A DNA stretch of 16,562 bases from an uncultured bacterium. GTDB lineage: Bacteria > Bacillota > Clostridia > TANB77 > CAG-508. The position numbers and the translations under genes are program-made. The DNA is taken from contig CAJMRU010000004.1 of assembly GCA_905215845.1 (NCBI GenBank), forward strand, positions 1 through 16,562, given 5' to 3'. The first letter of the stretch is position 1. Each line of letters starts with the position of its first letter. This document shows, piece by piece, positions 15,596 to 16,562 of the stretch. The notes under the pieces were generated by a model. That model saw only the letters and a list, made by a program, of their open reading frames with translations. It was not told where the DNA came from and did not search any database.

Positions 15596-15616
15596 TGGTA
15601 AAATATTAAAACCGTT
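15596..15616. other. Composition junction between two unlike sequences
   Basis: Left of this point the DNA is AT-rich with AGA/ATA-rich genes; right of it G+C rises sharply and codons such as CGC, CTG, GCC and ATC dominate. The last clearly AT-rich run is AAAATATTAAAA (15600-15611); the GC-rich sequence starts at CCGTTG. No integrase, att repeat or insertion-sequence end is visible here. Confidence 0.75.
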
Positions 15617-15722
15617 GTTAGTCACCGTAACAGACAGTTCAGTGATCTGAGCTGTTGCCGTCCGTCTGCCTTTTCATCAAGGTCAGGCGTTTATGTATTG
15701 ACAGCTGGAATAATAATGTAAA

Positions 15723-15787
15723 GCAGGGAGTTACCCTGCGGGCAGCTGCCGGGATTCTTATATTTATCACAGCGCGGCATTCGCCGC
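15723..15787 (+). promoter_or_regulatory. Hairpin-rich leader of the hydrogenase-type operon
   Basis: The 262-bp gap before the NuoE-like gene has no ORF I trust. Near its end GCAGGG-AGTTA-CCCTGC (15723-15739), the palindrome GGCAGCTGCC (15741-15750) and GCGGC-ATTC-GCCGC (15774-15787) could each fold, the last 29 nt before the ribosome-binding site. A TTGACA occurs at 15698-15703 but without a good -10 at normal spacing. Function unknown. Confidence 0.4.
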
Positions 15788-15827
15788 CCATCCCACAGAT
15801 TTGTCCGCAAGAACGAAAGGAGTTCAC

Positions 15828-16316
15828 ATGTTGACGCACGAAGAAATCACCAGCCTCGATGAGATTCTTTCAAGCCATGATTACGACAGCGCATCCGTTA
15901 TTGCAATCATGCAGGACATCCAGAAAACGTACCGCTATCTTCCCCAGGAGGCGCTGACCTATATCGCCGGGAAGCTGAAGATGAGCGAAGCCAAAATTTA
16001 TGGCGTAGCCACCTTTTATGAAAACTTTTCTCTGGAACCAAAGGGCAGATATGTCATCAAAGTATGCGATGGCACAGCCTGCCATGTCCGCAAATCAATT
16101 CCCATCCTGGAGGAGTTCCGGAATATCCTGGGGCTGTCCGAAACCAAGCATAATTCGGACGATATGCTTTTTACCCTGGAAACCGTATCCTGCCTGGGAG
16201 CCTGCGGCCTGGCGCCGGTATGCACCGTAAACGACAAGGTCCATGCCGCCATGACACCGGAAAAAGCACGGGAACTCATTAAAGAACTGAGGGAGGAAGC
16301 AGCAGATGAAAATTAA
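15828..16316 (+). CDS. NuoE/HndA-type [2Fe-2S] subunit (bifurcating hydrogenase or NADH dehydrogenase)
   Basis: Thioredoxin-like [2Fe-2S] subunit that passes electrons next to the flavin (NuoF-like) subunit in NADH dehydrogenases, NADP-reducing hydrogenases and electron-bifurcating [FeFe] hydrogenases. The 162-residue protein has an N-terminal helical domain with YRYLPQEALTYIA and KIYGVATFYENFSL, then the cluster ligands Cys80/Cys85 (CDGTAC) and Cys122/Cys126 (CLGAC), the canonical spacing. ATG 15828 is chosen because AAAGGAG lies 5 nt before it; the longer frame from 15801 has no such site. It overlaps the next gene by 11 bp. It belongs to the GC-richer part of the window and probably to another genome. 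Confidence 0.92.
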   Translation: MLTHEEITSLDEILSSHDYDSASVIAIMQDIQKTYRYLPQEALTYIAGKLKMSEAKIYGVATFYENFSLEPKGRYVIKVCDGTACHVRKSIPILEEFRNILGLSETKHNSDDMLFTLETVSCLGACGLAPVCTVNDKVHAAMTPEKARELIKELREEAADEN

Positions 16317-16562
16317 CAGCCGCGAAGAATTAAACCACTTGCAGGAATTTTACAGCAGCAGGCTTCATGCGCAGACTAAAAGGATTCTCGTCTGTGCCGG
16401 CACCGGCTGTGTTGCGGGCGGCTCCCTTTTAATCTATGCCCGCTTAAAAGAGCTGATGGAGGAACAGGGCATCCGCTGTGAGGTGGTTCTTGAGGAAGAG
16501 CCCCACGAACATGCAGACGGCGCCGGACACACCTGCCATTGTGAAGAATCAGCCCCCGAAGG
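16306..16562 (+). CDS. NuoF/HydB-type flavin subunit, N-terminal fragment (runs off the window)
   Basis: Begins with ATG inside the end of the NuoE-like gene (GGGAGG 9 nt upstream) and continues past the window end; 85 codons are visible. It shows MKINSREELNHLQ and then RILVCAGTGCVAGGS (26-40), the first two Cys ligands of the extra N-terminal thioredoxin-like [2Fe-2S] domain found in HydB/HndC flavin subunits but absent from plain NuoF. After EVVLEEEP comes a His/Cys-rich stretch (HEHADGAGHTCHCEE) before the next expected ligands. In the intact complex this subunit would bind FMN and NAD(P)H. Hydrogenase-type rather than respiratory complex I is inferred from the N-terminal domain; the catalytic subunit is outside the window. 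Confidence 0.85.
   Translation, partial: MKINSREELNHLQEFYSSRLHAQTKRILVCAGTGCVAGGSLLIYARLKELMEEQGIRCEVVLEEEPHEHADGAGHTCHCEESAPE

Noticed and set aside
15615..15633. Rex-type redox operator upstream of the hydrogenase genes (TTGTTA with TAACAG)
   Set aside because: Only 5-bp half-sites with a 7-bp gap, one base off the Rex spacing, and the inner consensus positions do not match.
15639..15839. Minus-strand ORF in the GC-richer intergenic region
   Set aside because: Antisense to the leader and start of the NuoE-like gene, no recognisable domain or ribosome-binding site.

Overview
The window has two parts of very different character. Bases 1 to about 15,600 are very AT-rich (16 of 60 bases are G or C in the sampled line 12,241-12,300). 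They carry a typical low-GC Firmicutes gene set: the rimP-nusA-ylxR-ylxQ-infB operon, tyrS, cmk-plsC, typA and trmR, plus a GerA-family spore germination gene. This suggests an endospore-forming lineage of Clostridia; I do not name a species. From about 15,610 to the end the sequence becomes GC-richer (28 of 60 in 15,961-16,020), codon usage changes, and the genes are the start of an electron-bifurcating hydrogenase or NADH-dehydrogenase-like operon (NuoE/HndA type, then NuoF/HydB type). The abrupt change looks like a contig chimera or a recent insertion boundary.

Layout. 1-3029 (minus): translation and transcription operon, driven by a clear sigma-A promoter at 3106-3134 with a 9-bp leader hairpin. 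3297-3581 (plus): small zinc-ribbon protein with its own promoter and terminator. 3736-4950 (plus): tyrS. 5006-6241 (minus): membrane-anchored TPR protein, convergent with tyrS across a shared terminator. 6399-8101 (minus): gerA-like gene broken by one net frameshift. 8132-8296: a 165-bp element with about 40-bp terminal inverted repeats and a possible 4-bp target duplication (MITE-like), between the gerA start and the next gene. 8432-9565 (plus): membrane-anchored transglutaminase-like protein. 9708-11912 (plus): P-loop/Asp23 fusion protein, cmk, plsC. 12111-13925: typA. 14053-14652: trmR-like methyltransferase. 14741-15565 (minus): a stand-alone RelA/SpoT synthetase-domain protein with atypical arginine codons. 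15828-16562: hydrogenase-type genes of the second composition.

Function. Most genes serve translation and core growth: initiation factor, NusA, RimP, tyrosyl-tRNA synthetase, BipA/TypA, tRNA wobble-uridine methylation, CMP kinase and phospholipid acylation. The accessory material is the decaying germinant-receptor gene, the MITE-like element and the alarmone-synthetase homologue. I found no CRISPR array, tRNA, rRNA or complete insertion sequence. No wholly new multi-gene system is evident. The most notable items are the composition junction, the MITE beside a frameshifted gerA, a strand-bias flip near 6.3 kb, the P-loop/Asp23 fusion and the solitary SYNTH-domain protein.
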